A DNA stretch of 64,000 bases from Mytilus galloprovincialis (taxonomy: Eukaryota > Mollusca > Bivalvia > Mytilida > Mytilidae), in the NCBI RefSeq assembly GCF_965363235.1, contig NC_134838.1:3911001-3975000 (forward strand). Reading direction: 5' to 3'. The position numbers were made by a program, and so were the translations under genes. Shown here in pieces: positions 11,992 to 24,889 of the stretch. Each line of letters begins with the position of its first letter. The stretch's first letter is position 1. The notes under the pieces are model-generated. The model was not told the origin of the DNA. It worked only from the letters and a program-made list of their open reading frames with translations, and ran no database searches.

Positions 11992-14109
11992 ACACTTCAG
12001 TACAAAGTTGCTTTAATGCATTAAATAGCAATTTGTTTTACGTGGTTGTTAGTGTGGAACCTTTGTTTATTCTACCAAGCCTTTTACTGGTTGTATGCAT
12101 TTTTCCATTGAGTTCCCAATAGATTATTTTGTTCATTGTTAGCATGATTTGATGTTGTTTTATTCTGTGTGGTTCTGTAACAACATATAATGTTGGATTG
12201 TAAATTGTGTGTGATGAATCTTATAAAGAACATTGATAGCTTAACTTTATTTAACATTCATTTTTTTAACACCCATAACAAAATAGATAACCTTTCAATT
12301 AAAGGGTTTTCTTTTCATTTTTGTAACACAAAGACAAGTTTTAGTTATATAATCATGCTTTGCATATAGCAATGGGCTTCCTAATGCATAAATATCTGGT
12401 TTCCATGAGAATGGCAACAAGTTTATTAAAGGGAGGTAATTTCCCACCAGATCGACTTTTAGTGTAATTTATAACATTTTTACAAGGTAAAACTGGTTAT
12501 AATATGAATTATGTTAAGAGTTATTGTGATATATTTTTATGGATATTTAAAATGTATTATGTTTTCTTCCTATTTGAAATCCTATTGATTGTTGTTATTG
12601 TTGATGTGTGATACATGTATATTTTACTTTTTAATCCGAGCTTTTCTTGTGCAAACTATCTTTTATACTATTCTGCTATAAATTATTGGTGCTACTTGTG
12701 ACTGTTGTAAGATAATCTCTTGTTGTCTAGGGTAATGATTATATTGCTCAAAATTCTGTCAGCAGAAGAACGCTTTAATTATATTAAGAAAATCTTGTGA
12801 TAAATCGGTCTGTTATTTATAACAGAGAATCGGTTTTCTGAATCAGTAGTATTCTCTGTATTAGTTTTGATAACTGATGATAATTACAAATGTATTAAGT
12901 TTTGTGCTTAGAATTTAAAAAGGGTATAAATAATGAAATCAAATCCAATGTCAATATCAATACTCCCATTTTATATTTATATTTAAAAAAACAGGGTCAT
13001 TATTCTAGAAAGTTATTTTTTGTTGTTTAGATATTGCATATAGTTTCTTCAAATCTAAAGGAACCATTACCAACATTCATGCTATTTCACTTTCTTAAGT
13101 TTTAAACCACTTATCCATTAGCCCCATTGCTTTCTATGTAAAAACCATGCTGAATTGTTTTCAGAAAATGTATAATTTTCATTTATTTGCAAAGATATGC
13201 AAATTATATGCAAATGAGCTTTACCCTGCTGCTGAAGTATTTTGATTCCTTTAATTCTAAGGTAGGGGATCACAGGGTGGGGGGTAGGGGGTAATGGTAG
13301 GCAGAAATTTGCTCCAAAGTTGGTCATCAGGTGCAATAAGATTTTTCTTCCTATTTCTTGGCCCTCCAATACCCAGGGATGTGGTATAGGTATTCAGCTG
13401 TAGTCTGCATATAGAATGGACCCCAGTTAACAAATTGACTCGAACAGTTGTTAGGTGGGAGTGAAACAGATCTTAGTTCAGCAGTCTAAAGAAGATCATT
13501 TGCACCAAAAATACGGAATTAAAAAAAAAATCCATTTTTTACTTCAACTGTACCTGAAACCGGAAGTTGTCAATTCCTATGTGTATTTCAATAATAATTA
13601 TGATCAGTAGTTATATGCCTGCAGGTTTGCACTATTTTTGCAAGTTTTAGGCCTCTGAACTTCTTGTGTAAGACACAGAAGGGAAGCCCACCCCTCCAGA
13701 AACCAGAGTTTCATCCGATTTCAATTTTCCAAGTACATATTTGAGCTGAAAGTGCAATTTATACATGAGAAACATGACAATAGATAGCCTCAGGTTGAGG
13801 GAACATGCATAACTTTTGAAATAAGTATCACAAAGTTGACTTCTAAAAGTATGGAATGCCATTGGAGCCAGCATGGTAAGGGCTAAATTCTGCAATTTCA
13901 AGCATTAATGACTACTTTGTTCAAATAAAGTGGCAGTCATTTCATGTCAAAACTATACCTTATCCTGACTTGTGCTGAAAAATTCAACATACCTTTGATT
14001 GCATATTAGAGCATACTGGTTCCCAAAAGTTAGATACTACAAAAACAGGTACTTCTGATCTAAACAACAGGGCAAATTTGCCCTCCTATTATAATTATTT
14101 TTTCTTTTT
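11992..14109. other. IPPK 3' flank, no further gene seen
   Basis: AT-rich sequence that should include the IPPK 3' UTR. ATTAAA occurs near 12297 and 12424 and could serve as a poly(A) signal, but no canonical AATAAA stands close to the stop. Short open frames around 13118-13901 show no recognisable domain or codon bias. Confidence 0.5.
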
Positions 14110-14413
14110 ATGCCCCAGTAGAGGGGCATTATGTTTTCTGGTCTGTGCGTCCGTCCGTCCGTCTGTTCGTTCGTCCGTCCGTCTGTCCGTTCGTCCGTCC
14201 GTCTGTCCCGCTTCAGGTTAAAGTTTTTGGTCAAGGTAGTTTTTGATGAAGTTTAAGTCCAATCGACTTCAAACTTAGTACACATGTCCCCTATGATATG
14301 ATCTTTCTAATTTTAATGCCAAATTAGAGTTTTTACCCCAATTTCACGGTCCACTGAACATGGAAAATGATAGTGCGAGTGGGGCATTCGTGTACTGAGG
14401 ACACATTCTTGTT
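14110..14413 (-). mobile_element. Hairpin-ended repeat element (short, about 0.3 kb)
   Basis: On the minus strand it starts ACAAGAATGTG (near 14412), runs through a body without internal repeats, then a GAC/GGAC-type tetranucleotide tract (14143-14212), and ends in the perfect hairpin ATGCCCC/GGGGCAT at 14129-14110. The flank beyond the hairpin, read outwards on the minus strand, is AAAAAGAAAA. It follows the same plan as the element at 787-1868 but is unrelated in sequence. Confidence 0.8.
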
Positions 14414-15020
14414 TATTATTCAAAAGAATCTTTCATCAAGAGTTCTACAGTGATCCCAAGTCCCCAAGCTTTCATTTGATACCAAAACTACCTAGCTATT
14501 TCACCTTTTAACTATGAGTAAGAATTATTTTGTTTAAAATATATACAAATTTCTTGTACGGGTATGTGTTTTCCAACTAGGCCTCAGTTATTGGTTCTAT
14601 ACTTTTATACCGTAAACTTATTTATTCTATATAAAGCTTACTGAAATGATGGTGTTGAATATAGATTTTTTCTGTTGTTTTTCCCAATCATAGTCAATCT
14701 GCCCACCCCCTCAGAAAGTATTTTGAAGGACCTAAGACTCAATAATGATTTATTTATTTAGTTGTATATTTATACTGTTTTATGTGTGAATCAGAAGTCA
14801 TTGTCACTAGTTAGATATTAGTACTTTGTTTTTTTGTTAAAAGTATACAAGTTCTAGTCATTTGAGATATACAATGTCTGTTGATGTATAAATCATTTAA
14901 TGATAATCTGAAAGAATGAAAAAAAAAGCATTGCTTAATATAGTACATGCACTATGTATGCTTTGGTGTTATGTTTTAGTTTTATTTTTTAAACTCTTCT
15001 AATTTTATTTTTATGGCATA

Positions 15021-16968
15021 TGAATACAGACCTGCCAACTATCTCGATTTTCGCGGTATCATCCCGATTTTTATCCCTCAACCCGAATCCCAATATCGGG
15101 ATAGTAAAACTAGTAAAAATCCTGATTTTCACCAAATATACCCGAAAAAATTATTGTTTACCTTTTTTGAAGTTTTTCTGATCAATTTTAAAAAATCTAT
15201 AATTTTACCTGGGGACATATTATGACAAGTTAACGACCCTACGCTAATCAACAGTCACAACAGGTGTCATAATTAGTGGTTGTATGTAAACAGATTACCT
15301 AATGGGTCGTAACAGTTCTCAAAATTAATTTGTATACACAAATTTGGTCAAACAGCCTTTCAATTTTAATCAATTTATCATTCAAGCACAAATTGCAACA
15401 TTTGCCATAGTTCCTCAACAAAATCATAATTAATTGAAAGATGAGAACTGTGATGAACTCTCAAGAAAACATCGTTTATCTTGAAATCCGTTTAATTTTT
15501 GAAACCAGACGTCGTGTGTCTGTTGATTTAAAATCAACACCATTTTGTATTCACTTCTACTGTTTTACTGTATTAGCCTCCGCCGGTAAGAGTGTAACGG
15601 TTAATTCTTCCTCTGTCATATTTTATCCTGAGGATAATCTGTCCCGGTAATTTTTTTCCAGGCATGGTATTTCACAGGTTGATTTTTTCCAGAGGAGTGA
15701 AAATCTATCTGTGTTATGCGGATAGTATATACTGCTATATATTTGCCGTACTATATTTCACAGAACCGTGTGAAATAGTCCCATTAACTACTATGTAAGT
15801 TACTGACAATCAATATATACCTGACTATAATTATAAAATATTTCACAAAGGTAGACCAAATTTGCATAATTTATCAAAGGGAGGTAATTATGAGCATTTA
15901 TATTTTAAAGATATTAATATAATATATTTCTGAATCTATTTTATAGTGAAATTTTTCCATTTATATAGTTAAAAATATCATCATAATCAAATTCTCCTAT
16001 ACTGTTAACAGTAGTAATGCAACTATATTTCTACCTTACTTTTAAATTGATATTTGTACTGAGATCTGAAAACAACTCACTTTTACATGTATTACACTAA
16101 CCTTATTTAATCATGATATTATTTTCACAATTACGATCTTTGAAATTACCTCTGTTTTTCTTCCCTATGTTTCATGATCATTTTCTTTTTAAAAGGATGA
16201 TATTGACTTGAATATTTCAGGAAATTTTTTCAAGGATAATTTGTGAAATTATTTACCATTATAATACATTTTTTTTTAATAATTTCGCTTTATTTCAAAT
16301 ACACTTGTTATTTCATAGTATTTTTAAAGGATAAGTTTTTTTCTAATAACTATAATAAGTTAACTACCCAGATAGAATTTCACGGCAAAGGATAAAAAAT
16401 ATCCCAGGGAAATATTTTCCTCCGGATAAAAAAATAACAACAACTACTGTGACATTTTTTCCTCCGGATCAAATTTCACCCGGATATAATTTTGCTTTAC
16501 AAGAGCACCTTTGAATACAAAGAAAGATAACTCCAATTTTATCCATTTTCTCATTGATACTGATAAGACCATAAGTAAGAGTAAATCAAAATCTATCTTC
16601 ATCCTTCTAACTTTAGGGCATGTAGTTTTAGGTCTTTTGAGTCAAAGTTCATAGATAAGAAGGTCTTTAGAGGGGGAAAAAGGGGGGGGGGGTTGGTCTC
16701 TACTTTGAATCCTTTATTTTTAATGCCATTTTTCTCTATTCTTCAGTTATTTTGTTAATTTTATAATTCAATAGAACAAGAATCATGCAAATAAAAGAAA
16801 TCAAGGCCTACAAGCTCATCATTATTATACCAAAAGAAAAAAGAAGAGAACTTAGACTATTTAAGGAGTAAAAAACAATGCACACAGAAAAGTCGCTAAA
16901 ATTGTAACCCTAAAAAATCTGGTCGCGCACTAAATCCCCCATGGAGATTGTTGGCAGGTCTGTGAATA
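15021..16968. mobile_element. DNA transposon with 6-bp target duplication TGAATA
   Basis: Inverted ends CAGACCTGCCAAC at 15027 and GTTGGCAGGTCTG ending 16962, with partial similarity continuing for about ten more bases. They are flanked by TGAATA at 15021-15026 and 16963-16968. Length is 1936 bp. No transposase is recognisable inside, so the copy is non-autonomous or decayed. The interior holds a small hairpin region near 15055-15110 and two CCGGAT-rich patches (15580-15720, 16380-16490) that may be older insertions. The superfamily cannot be set from the ends alone. Confidence 0.8.
16499..16570 (+). repeat. 5' end of a hairpin-class element (fragment)
   Basis: It begins ACAAGAGCACC and shares AAAGAAAGATAACTCCAATT with the start of the element at 54590. 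No hairpin end follows nearby, so this is only a fragment, lying inside the transposon at 15021-16968. Confidence 0.5.
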
Positions 16969-17104
16969 TACAAAATTAAAATAAATTGTGTGGAATTCGG
17001 CTAGAAAAGGCTAAACTTATATGAATAATAACTGCATCTAAAGTTTGTCTTCAATACATGTTCATAACCACAGTAGCATTATTGTTGAGAATATTAACCA
17101 TGTA

Positions 17105-17450
17105 TTACTGTGGATTTATTAGTGGGATAACAATCTTTGTGGATTCATGTTTATTAGTGGGATAACAATCTTTGTGGATTTCGTGGATGAATGTGAACCA
17201 CGAATACAAAAGAGGGACGAAAGATACCAAAGGGAGAGTCAAACTCATAAATCTAAAACAAACTGACAACGTCATGGCTAAAACTGAAAAAGACAAACAA
17301 CAGCACACATGACGCAACATGGAAAACTAAAGAATAAACAACACGAACCCCACCTAAAAAACTAGGGGTGATCTCAGGTGCTCCGGAAGGGTAAGCAGAT
17401 CCTGCTCCACATGTGGCACCCGTAGTGTTGCTTATATAGACTTGTTTGTA
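17105..17450 (-). repeat. Interspersed retroelement tail, minus orientation
   Basis: On the minus strand it carries GGTGCCACATGTGGAGCAGG, CTTCCGGAGCACCTGAGATC and GTTTGTCTTTTTCAGTTTTA, followed by a 'TGAGTTTGACT' phrase. Other copies in the window are at about 44940-45120, 57340-57545, 58358-58460 and 62080-62150. The family is very frequent in mussel DNA from memory and resembles the tail of Penelope-type elements. It is flanked by a 'GTGGATT...CCACGAA' repeat at 17107-17200 and 17480-17545, with a relative at 49360-49575. Confidence 0.7.
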
Positions 17451-17559
17451 GATTTTGGCAAAACCTCAAAATTAAATATCCACAAAAATACTATGTTTAC
17501 CGAACCACGAAAATTGATACCCACGAAAATAAATGAAAACCACAGTAGAAATGTATATG

Positions 17560-19139
17560 TATAATTTTAGACTTTAGGGTTGATGTAATATTTACTCTAT
17601 ATTTGGTACTATGGATAGATGTAATAATGAAAAATATCAGACTAACAATTATTAACTATAGTAATAAAACTTTTGTCAAATGCAATAAAATAAATGTACA
17701 TGCAATACATGCTATGATGTGCTGATAACCTTAAAAATATGGTATTAATAGTAAATTAAAATGAATAATAAAGTTTATAAAAAATACATATCTTAATGCA
17801 AAGTAACCTTTTGCAGTCTGGCATTTTAAGGCAAAGGCATTGTATAGTTTTATAAAAATTAATGATATTAAAGGTGAAATTTTATTTTGACCTTTTCTTC
17901 TCGGGTGTTTTATTTTTCATTCAGACTTTACTCTCTAAAATTTACAGCACTCGGCAAAAATGAAAAAAGGTTCAATTCTAATGATTTCTATAATGTCAAA
18001 TTTTGTTTAACCGACATGTATTTGCCTACTAAGGTCTTAAAACTTTCTGTATTTCAGAAAATAACAAAACAAAACCACTGTCAAAATAACCTTTATTTGA
18101 ACCATTAATTCATTCAAATATAGCTGTATCAAAGAAAAAAGAGATTTCTTATACAAAGTAGATACAACAGTAAAGGTAATTCCAACATGCTGTTTTGCAT
18201 TATCAATCCTTTTTTATCATCGGTCAATAAACATTTGTTTCAATAGAAAATAGGGATAAAATTGTGTTTGGCCAAATAGTATTAGCCTCAGAAATAAGAC
18301 AAGACGTAAATAAAAAAGCACTCATATTATCTCTCTATTACGGGTTTGTTTAACAACCATGACTATCCGTGAACCTATCTCATGGTTCATTGATCACCTT
18401 TATATGTGTTCTTTCCTTCAATCTTTGTTATCATATATATAAGTTATGATATCTCTATCTCAGCATTTACTGTTACGTAGTATATTAAATTCTCATAAAA
18501 GACCAAATTAAAAAATTATAATTTTTAGATAAATGCAAATTTCATAGGTTGAAATTAATTAAAGTTATTTATGCAAGATGTTAATATTGACTTAGTTTTC
18601 AATAAAGACTTTGACATACTTATGCAAATGTTGCATTAAAATGCATTCAATAGAAATCAGGAAGACATTGATCAAGTTTTACCCACCTGAGATTTATTGT
18701 AATATATTCTCTAATATCTGTATGGTTCTGTATACAATGCTCTGGTGTGTCAAATTAATTCTGTGTTGTTAGCAGTAATATACCGGTATATATATATATA
18801 AAACAATGTTTTATATCCCTACTGTCAACAAGACAAGTATCTCTCGTTTGATGCCATCATTATGTGTTATCTAAATGCTAAGTTTTTTGTATACTATATT
18901 ATCTATACATGAATTTGTTTCAACTTTTAAGTGCAGATTATAGAGTTTGACCTTAATATATATTCTCCGATCTATAATACCAAATCTCACACAATACTAT
19001 GGTGCAGTTTACCTACATATGTGCTAAATAAAAATTTTGCAACCTTTTACAATTTCTTTTTTTTTGTATTTTAAGCAAATGAAGTTATTCCACATATCAT
19101 GTAGTAGAAAAGAATGATCATTCCTTTCTTTGTGTTGTA
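17560..19139. other. AT-rich intergenic sequence
   Basis: No gene or bounded element found. A (TA)n run lies near 18787-18800, and an open frame at 17887-18108 has no recognisable domain. Confidence 0.5.
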
Positions 19140-19440
19140 TATAAGCTAATAGATATAGGAAGATGTGGTGTGAGTGCCAATGAGACAACTCTCCATCCAA
19201 ATAACAATTTTAAAAAAGTAAACCATTATAGGTCAATGTAAGGCCTTCAACATGGAGCCTTGCTCACACCGAACAACAAGCTATAAAGGGCCCCAAAATG
19301 ACTAGTGTAAAACCATTCAAACTGGAAAACCAACGGGCTAATCTATATAAAATAAAAACCAGAAAACAGAAACAGGTATAAATTACATAAACAAACAACA
19401 ACTACTGTACATCAGATTCCTGACTTAGGACAGGTGGAAA
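19140..19440 (-). repeat. Retroelement 3'-tail fragment, minus orientation
   Basis: The minus strand reads CCTGTCCTAAGTCAGGAATC, then GGGGCCCTTTATAGCTTGTT, then GGAGAGTTGTCTCATTGGCA near its end. I recognise this as a frequent mussel tail sequence parallel to the 3' end of the Penelope-like element at 10600-10680, where the equivalent phrase is GTTGTCTCTTTGGCACATTC. It directly abuts the 48-bp minisatellite. Confidence 0.65.
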
Positions 19441-20620
19441 CATTTGCAGCGAGATTGAATCACATGTTCAACAGTCTTTGTATTGTGGGTAAGCTGATCA
19501 GAACTAATCTCATGTCCAGCAGTCTTTGTGCTGTGAAGAAGCTGATAGGACCTAATCTCATGTCCTGTAGTCTCCAATGTGTGTAGAGGCTGATAGGACC
19601 AAATCTCATGTCCTGTAGTCTTTGTGTTGTGGAGAAGCTGATAAGACCTAATATCATGTCCTTCAGTCCTTGTGTTGTTGAGAAGCTGATAAGACCTAAT
19701 CTCATGTCCTGAAATCTTTGTGTTGTGGAGAAGCTGATAGGACCTTATCTCATGTCCTTCAGTCTTTGTGGTGTGGAGAAGCTGATAGGACCTAATCTCA
19801 TGTTGTGCAGTCTTTGTGTTGTGGAAAAGCTGATATGTTCTAATCTCATGTCCTGCAGTCTTTGTGTTGTGGAGAAGCTAATAAGACCTAATCTCATGTT
19901 CTGAAATCTTTGTGTTGTGGAGAAGCTGATATGTTCTAATCTCATGTCCTGCAGTCTTTGTGTTGTGGAGAAGTTGATAGGACCTTATCTCATGTCGTTA
20001 AGCCTTCTGTGTGGAGAAGCTGATAGGACCTTATCTCATGTCATGCAGTCTGTGTTGTGGAGAAGCTAAAAAGACCTAATCTCATGTCGTGCAGTCTTTG
20101 TGTTGTGGAGAAGCTGATAGGACCTTATCTCATGTCCTATAGTCTGTGTTGTGGAGAAGCTGATAGGACCTAATCTCATGTCGTGCAGTCTTTGTGTTTT
20201 GGAGAAGCTGATAAGACCTCATCGCATGTCCTGTAGTCTTTGTGTTGTGGAGAAGCTGATAGGACCAAATCTCATGTCTTGTAGTCTTTGTCTTGTGGAG
20301 AAGCTGATAAGTTTTAATCTCATGTCCTGTAGTCTTTGTGTTGTGGATAAAATGATAAGACTTCATCTCATGCCCTTCAGTTTTGTGTTGAGGAGAAGCT
20401 GATAGGACCTCATCTCATGTCCTTCAGTCTTTGTGTTGTGGAGAAGCTGATAGGACCTAATCTCATGTCCTGCGTTCTTTGTGTTGTGAGGCAGCTGATA
20501 GAAAAGAATTTCGTTCCCTTCAGTGGAGAAGCGGAAACCCGGATCTATCATGCCCTTAAGTGTTTTATCAGTGGAGAAGCTGGTACCAGTTTTTCTCTTG
20601 TCCTAAAATGTTGAAATATT
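19441..20620. repeat. 48-bp minisatellite, part 1
   Basis: About 24 units with period 48 bp, landmark TTTGTGTTGTGGAGAAGCTG followed by ATAGGACCTAATCTCATGTC. Because 48 is divisible by three, open frames with a 16-residue period appear on both strands. These are consequences of the repeat, not evidence of a gene. Confidence 0.93.
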
Positions 20621-21240
20621 AAAGAAGCTGTTACCAGACAATCTCAAACCATTCAGTGTTGTATATAACAATGTGCAGAAGTTGGTACCAGGCTATCTCT
20701 TACCTTCAGTGTTGTAACAGTGCTGAAGATGATAAAAGGCTATATCCTGCCCTCCAGTGTTGTAACAATGTGCAAAAGATAGTAAAAGGTTATATCCTGC
20801 CATCTAGTGTAAATTGTAACAATGTGCAGAAGATGATAAGTATCCAGTGCTGTAACAGTGCAGAAGATGATAAAAGGCTATATCCTGCCCTCCAGTGTTG
20901 TAACAATGTGCAAAAATTAGTAAAAGGTTATATCCTGCCATCTAGTGTAAATTGTAACAATGTGCAGAAGATGTTAAGCATCCAGTGCTGTAACAGTGCA
21001 GAAGATGATAAAAGGCTATATCCTGCCCTCCAGTATTATTACAGTGCAGAAAATGACAAAAGGCTTTATCCTGCCCTCCAGGATTGTAACAGTGTAGAAG
21101 ATGATAAAAGGCAATATCCTGCCCTGCAGTGCTGTAACAGTGCAGAAGATGATAAATGGCAATATCCTGCCCTCCAGTGTTTTAACAGTGCAGAAGATGA
21201 CAAAAGGCTATATCCTGCCCTCCAGTGTTGTAACAATTAA
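20621..21240. repeat. 48-bp minisatellite, part 2 (diverged)
   Basis: About 12 units of the same 48-bp repeat in strongly diverged form, landmark GTGCAGAAGATGATAAAAGG followed by CTATATCCTGCCCTCCAGT. Alignment to part 1 keeps the order GAAG-TGATA-CTATC/CTAATC-CATGTCCT/CCTGCCCT-CAGT. A 194-codon frame stays open on the + strand with the 16-residue period CCNSAEDDKRLYPALQ. No start context or splice evidence supports translation. Confidence 0.85.
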
Positions 21241-22090
21241 GAAGATGGTACCAGTTTTTTTTTATATTATGGTAACTTAAACGATTTTTTTTTAATAACA
21301 ATATAATAATCTGAAACCATAATAATTTTTTTTTTTCAAAATCATACCTAAAAGTTAAATTCATGTCACTATATTTACCCTTCATATTTTGAGCGTTAAG
21401 TTACAACATTATTTTTATTTCTCAGATAGAATAAGAAATATAAAATTATAACACTAGTCTGTATTTAGAATGATTGTTATAAGTAAACCTAATGAGAGGG
21501 TTCATCTGAACTAGACGACATTTCATGGAAGCTTAGGTTAGCCAGTAAGACTGGTACTTAATAAATCTGGATGTAACTTGAAATTTCAAAAGAGTTGTTT
21601 GCAAGCTTTAGAAATGAACTATTTATGAACTCGATATTAACGCTCAATAAACTCACAAGGTTGTGCTTTTCTCAGACGGTTTATGACGTATTTACACCTT
21701 TTGATGTGTACTGGTTGATTGTTAAGTCGGGGAAACATAGTTTTATCAGCTTTTATAGGTTTTGAAATAGCTCTGATCTCAGTAAACTGTCAGCTCTCTT
21801 AGATCGATGCTTTGCTGAAGGTCGTTCGGTGACCTATAATTGCTTTAGGCTCTGTTGGATATTTGTGTAATTGGCGATTGTACTTCACCTTCTTAATATT
21901 TTATATAATATATATTCTATTCTAAACATCAGTATATGGCATCGGAAATAAACTCCGTTAATTGATGACGAACTTTTAACCACCAGTCAAATGAGAATTA
22001 CATAATAGAAACTCGGAGAATTATTGGAAAATTTATCCTCATATAGGAAAGTTTCCTTAAATGATATATAGATATAGTAATGCCCACTGA
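21241..22090. other. Intergenic sequence without recognised features
   Basis: AT-rich, with no convincing reading frame, element boundary or RNA gene. Confidence 0.45.
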
Positions 22091-22099
22091 CCCTCCTTT

Positions 22100-22310
22100 T
22101 TTCAACCTAGTTATATTATTAAACACTGTGCTTGTTGTATTCTACTTGTCTTAATAAATATTATTATTATTTTTTTTTTATAACATTGTGTCTTAATCAT
22201 ATTGAATCACTTGTAATCATTTGTATGTAATTAATGTTGATTGTTCTGCTCCTTGGGGGCGTTTTGATTAGCAATAAAGTATATTTGAATTTGAATTATT
22301 TGAATTAATA
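22100..22310 (+). mobile_element. 3' end of a non-LTR retrotransposon
   Basis: A CAATAAAG signal near 22272 is followed by a short TTTGAAT-type tandem tail (22283-22310). This is the usual finish of a heavily 5'-truncated LINE copy. No coding sequence remains. Confidence 0.6.
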
Positions 22311-22734
22311 GGTAGAATGTTCAAGACAGGTACGACGTCAGAGTAGAGTCATGAGTACCACAAGACACAGTTATTTTGTATTCCACATGCAGTTAAATCA
22401 TAAGTCCGACTATTAGAATACGAATGATAACAGTGCGTAGAAATAACCAGCAGCCAAACACTTTTAAAAAATAATAACATGATTCAACAAAATCTAGAAA
22501 ATCTTTACGAATGAGAAAAAAACTTGGCAATGAATTTCAACTAAAAAAACGTTTTATCATGTCAACTGAATCTGGAAATGTCAAAACTTGACAATCATCC
22601 AATGACCAATATATATATAAGAACTGCCTTTTCGTAAAAACAGCTGTGTAGACTGGGACAAGTATCATTGTCACAGCAAAATACTTTTAAACGTATTTCA
22701 AAGTGTCATTTACCAGATCCTTCAAGGTACCTAT

Positions 22735-22875
22735 CATATGTGGATCCAGCCGAAAAGGGGGGGGGGGGGGGGGCATTTTGTGGGATAAATTGGTTGATTA
22801 CTAGTATATAGGGAATCACTGAGGTATGACTGAAGCGCCCACTTTTATTAAGGTCAGTCAGTCAGTCAGTCTATT
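22735..22875. repeat. MITE fragment related to 53203-53324
   Basis: It shares TGGATCC at one edge, a long G run (about 22757-22774), the phrase TATAGGGAATCA and a GTCAGTCAGTC tract with the element at 53203-53324. The matching right terminus is not evident, so it is incomplete. Confidence 0.55.
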
Positions 22876-23309
22876 ATCTTGAAAGATCTTGAAAACTATT
22901 ACGAGGACTATTGATAAAGACTGGAAATCAGAAAGTTGAGATTCTTCTTTTATTTAAAAATGTAATTATAAAAAAAAATGTGAAAAATACGATTATAGAT
23001 CATTATAGCCTCAATTTGATCATTCTAATATGACGTGCTTCTTTCGCTTTGTAAACAACACCGTGATAAAATTCTCGATATATCTATACTTAGCACAGAC
23101 TCCAAGATGTACACAAATGGCTGTTTAAATTTGCCTCCCACGTAAATCCACATGTATCGTAACCTATGTGTAAACAGTTGTGGATTTCGCTGTGTTAACA
23201 ATTACAACTGAATAAAACCTACAGAACATTTATTCTGATTCTGACGCATAACAAAAAAAAATTACACATTAGAGAACGGAAAAATGGACAAAAACAAAAT
23301 CAATTAAAT

Positions 23310-23471
23310 TCCGCGAAATTCCAGTAATGATTTTGGCGCATTAACGTCATTTAAAAACATGATGTCATACGAATGAAAACGTCAAATCTAACGCTCAGGA
23401 TAAAATTCGAATATCACGGCCCAGGTCATGTGTAAATTTCCAACAAATCTATGGCTTCCATGAATTATTTC
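23310..23471. repeat. Fragment of the palindromic element seen at 40744-41070
   Basis: It carries GCTCAGGATAAAATTCGAAT and ends CTATGGCTTCCATGAATTAT, the same right end as the element in RBM17 intron 12. It also carries TTTTGGCGCATTAACGTCAT, which has a relative at about 40288 in that intron. Confidence 0.65.
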
Positions 23472-23559
23472 TTAATTGTCAGTTTATTGTCTCAATACTA
23501 TAATGCCATAAGCATCTATAATACTAAAATTACGAGGTCCAATTTGTCAGCCGTCATCA

Positions 23560-24080
23560 CGTAAAAACGACGAATCACAGAATTCAACTTTATATATAAC
23601 TAATATAGTACAAAGATGCAGATTAAAAATTACACCACTCCAGGCCCTTTTGTTTTCCACGTAATTAATATTAATTAAGAAGTTCCGGGTCGAGTCCACT
23701 ACCGATACCAATAGTATATTCACCTGTTACCTATTACCTTATCTGTACGTTCCGCATCTGACAGGCGCACCACCAAACGTTGTATTCAGGATTAATATGC
23801 TATATACACGGGTCATAACCACAGGGTTGACACTACTAAATTGTCAAATTGTTACCTATTGTAGTATTTTAATCAGTAAGACTTTCTAAGATAACAATAC
23901 GAATACTAAAAATCTGGACTAAAAATAAGGCGTATAGGTACAGTTTTCAATTTGTTAGTGGGCATGACGTAAAACAGCGAAGCAAAGAATTCAACTTTAT
24001 TTATAACTTATATAGGACAATGCTGTTGATTAAAAAATACTCCATTCCAGGACCTTTTGTTTTCCAAATAATTAATATTA
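23560..24080. repeat. Direct repeat pair, about 100 bp each
   Basis: Segments near 23572-23670 and 23980-24080 share AGAATTCAACTTTAT, a CAGGNCCTTTTGTTTTCCA phrase and TAATTAATATTA, about 410 bp apart. They probably represent two decayed copies or internal repeats of one element. A CCCGTGATATCACGGG palindrome lies just downstream at about 24230-24245. Confidence 0.6.
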
Positions 24081-24279
24081 TTGTTTCAGTGCGACGGGTT
24101 CAAACAGAAAGACTTGAAAGCAGAGGAAAACCGTGTATCTTATAATCGGCATGACTTTATCAGATGACAATACTAATACTAAAATAAGGCTTGCGCATAG
24201 TTATATAGATATACTTTAATTCAGTCACGGACCCGTGATATCACGGGTGTGTTCTAGTTTAATATAAATATGTTTGTGC

Positions 24280-24887
24280 TAATAAAAGAGTATAGGTCCG
24301 GTAAGGACCGATTTTGGCCTCAAATTTCAGGTTCATCTGACGAAAGATTTTGACAACTTTTTAATCACTTAAGTGACTTTTTCATTTTATTCAATTAGTT
24401 AATGTGAAAGATTTTAACTGATTTAGTCATTAAAAACGATCCGATTCAAGCTCAAATATGAAAAATCTACCAAATTTGCCGAAAAATGTCACTTTTTAGA
24501 TGTTTTTTTGTCAAAAATGAAAGTGGACGAATCTGTGTTCATCCTCAACCTTTTTATATGTTGTGTATTATCATAAAATACAACTTGCATTTCTATATTA
24601 AGGATGAACACGAATGTGGCCACATCCGTTTCACACGAAAACCATCTAAAATTTAACTAAAATGCTAGAATTGTGAAGATTTCAGTAATTTAGCATGACT
24701 GCTTAATTGCGCTAGTACACGTCCGATATCCGTGCATTGTATTGTCAAAAACAGTCCATATTTATGTAGCAGAGGCATTCTGCTGTCCAATAAATAACTT
24801 AAAGTTTACATTTTAACAATTTTGTAAAACTGCTATATTTTGCGGCTAAAAAGGGGTCTTACTGGACCTACTCCTTTTGTAATAAAA
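24280..24887. mobile_element. Non-autonomous DNA transposon with TAATAAAA target duplication
   Basis: Ends GAGTATAGGTCCGGTAAGGACC (left) and, read inwards on the other strand, GGAGTAGGTCCAGTAAGACC (right). TAATAAAA stands at 24280-24287 and 24880-24887. An 8-bp duplication would fit a hAT-like element, but the duplicated word is AT-rich and could be chance. No coding capacity. Confidence 0.7.
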
Positions 24888-24889
24888 AT

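Noticed and set aside
20656..21240. A 194-residue repeat protein gene
   Set aside because: The frame follows from a 48-bp minisatellite with a length divisible by three; no start context, splice site or homologue seen. Kept only as an observation.
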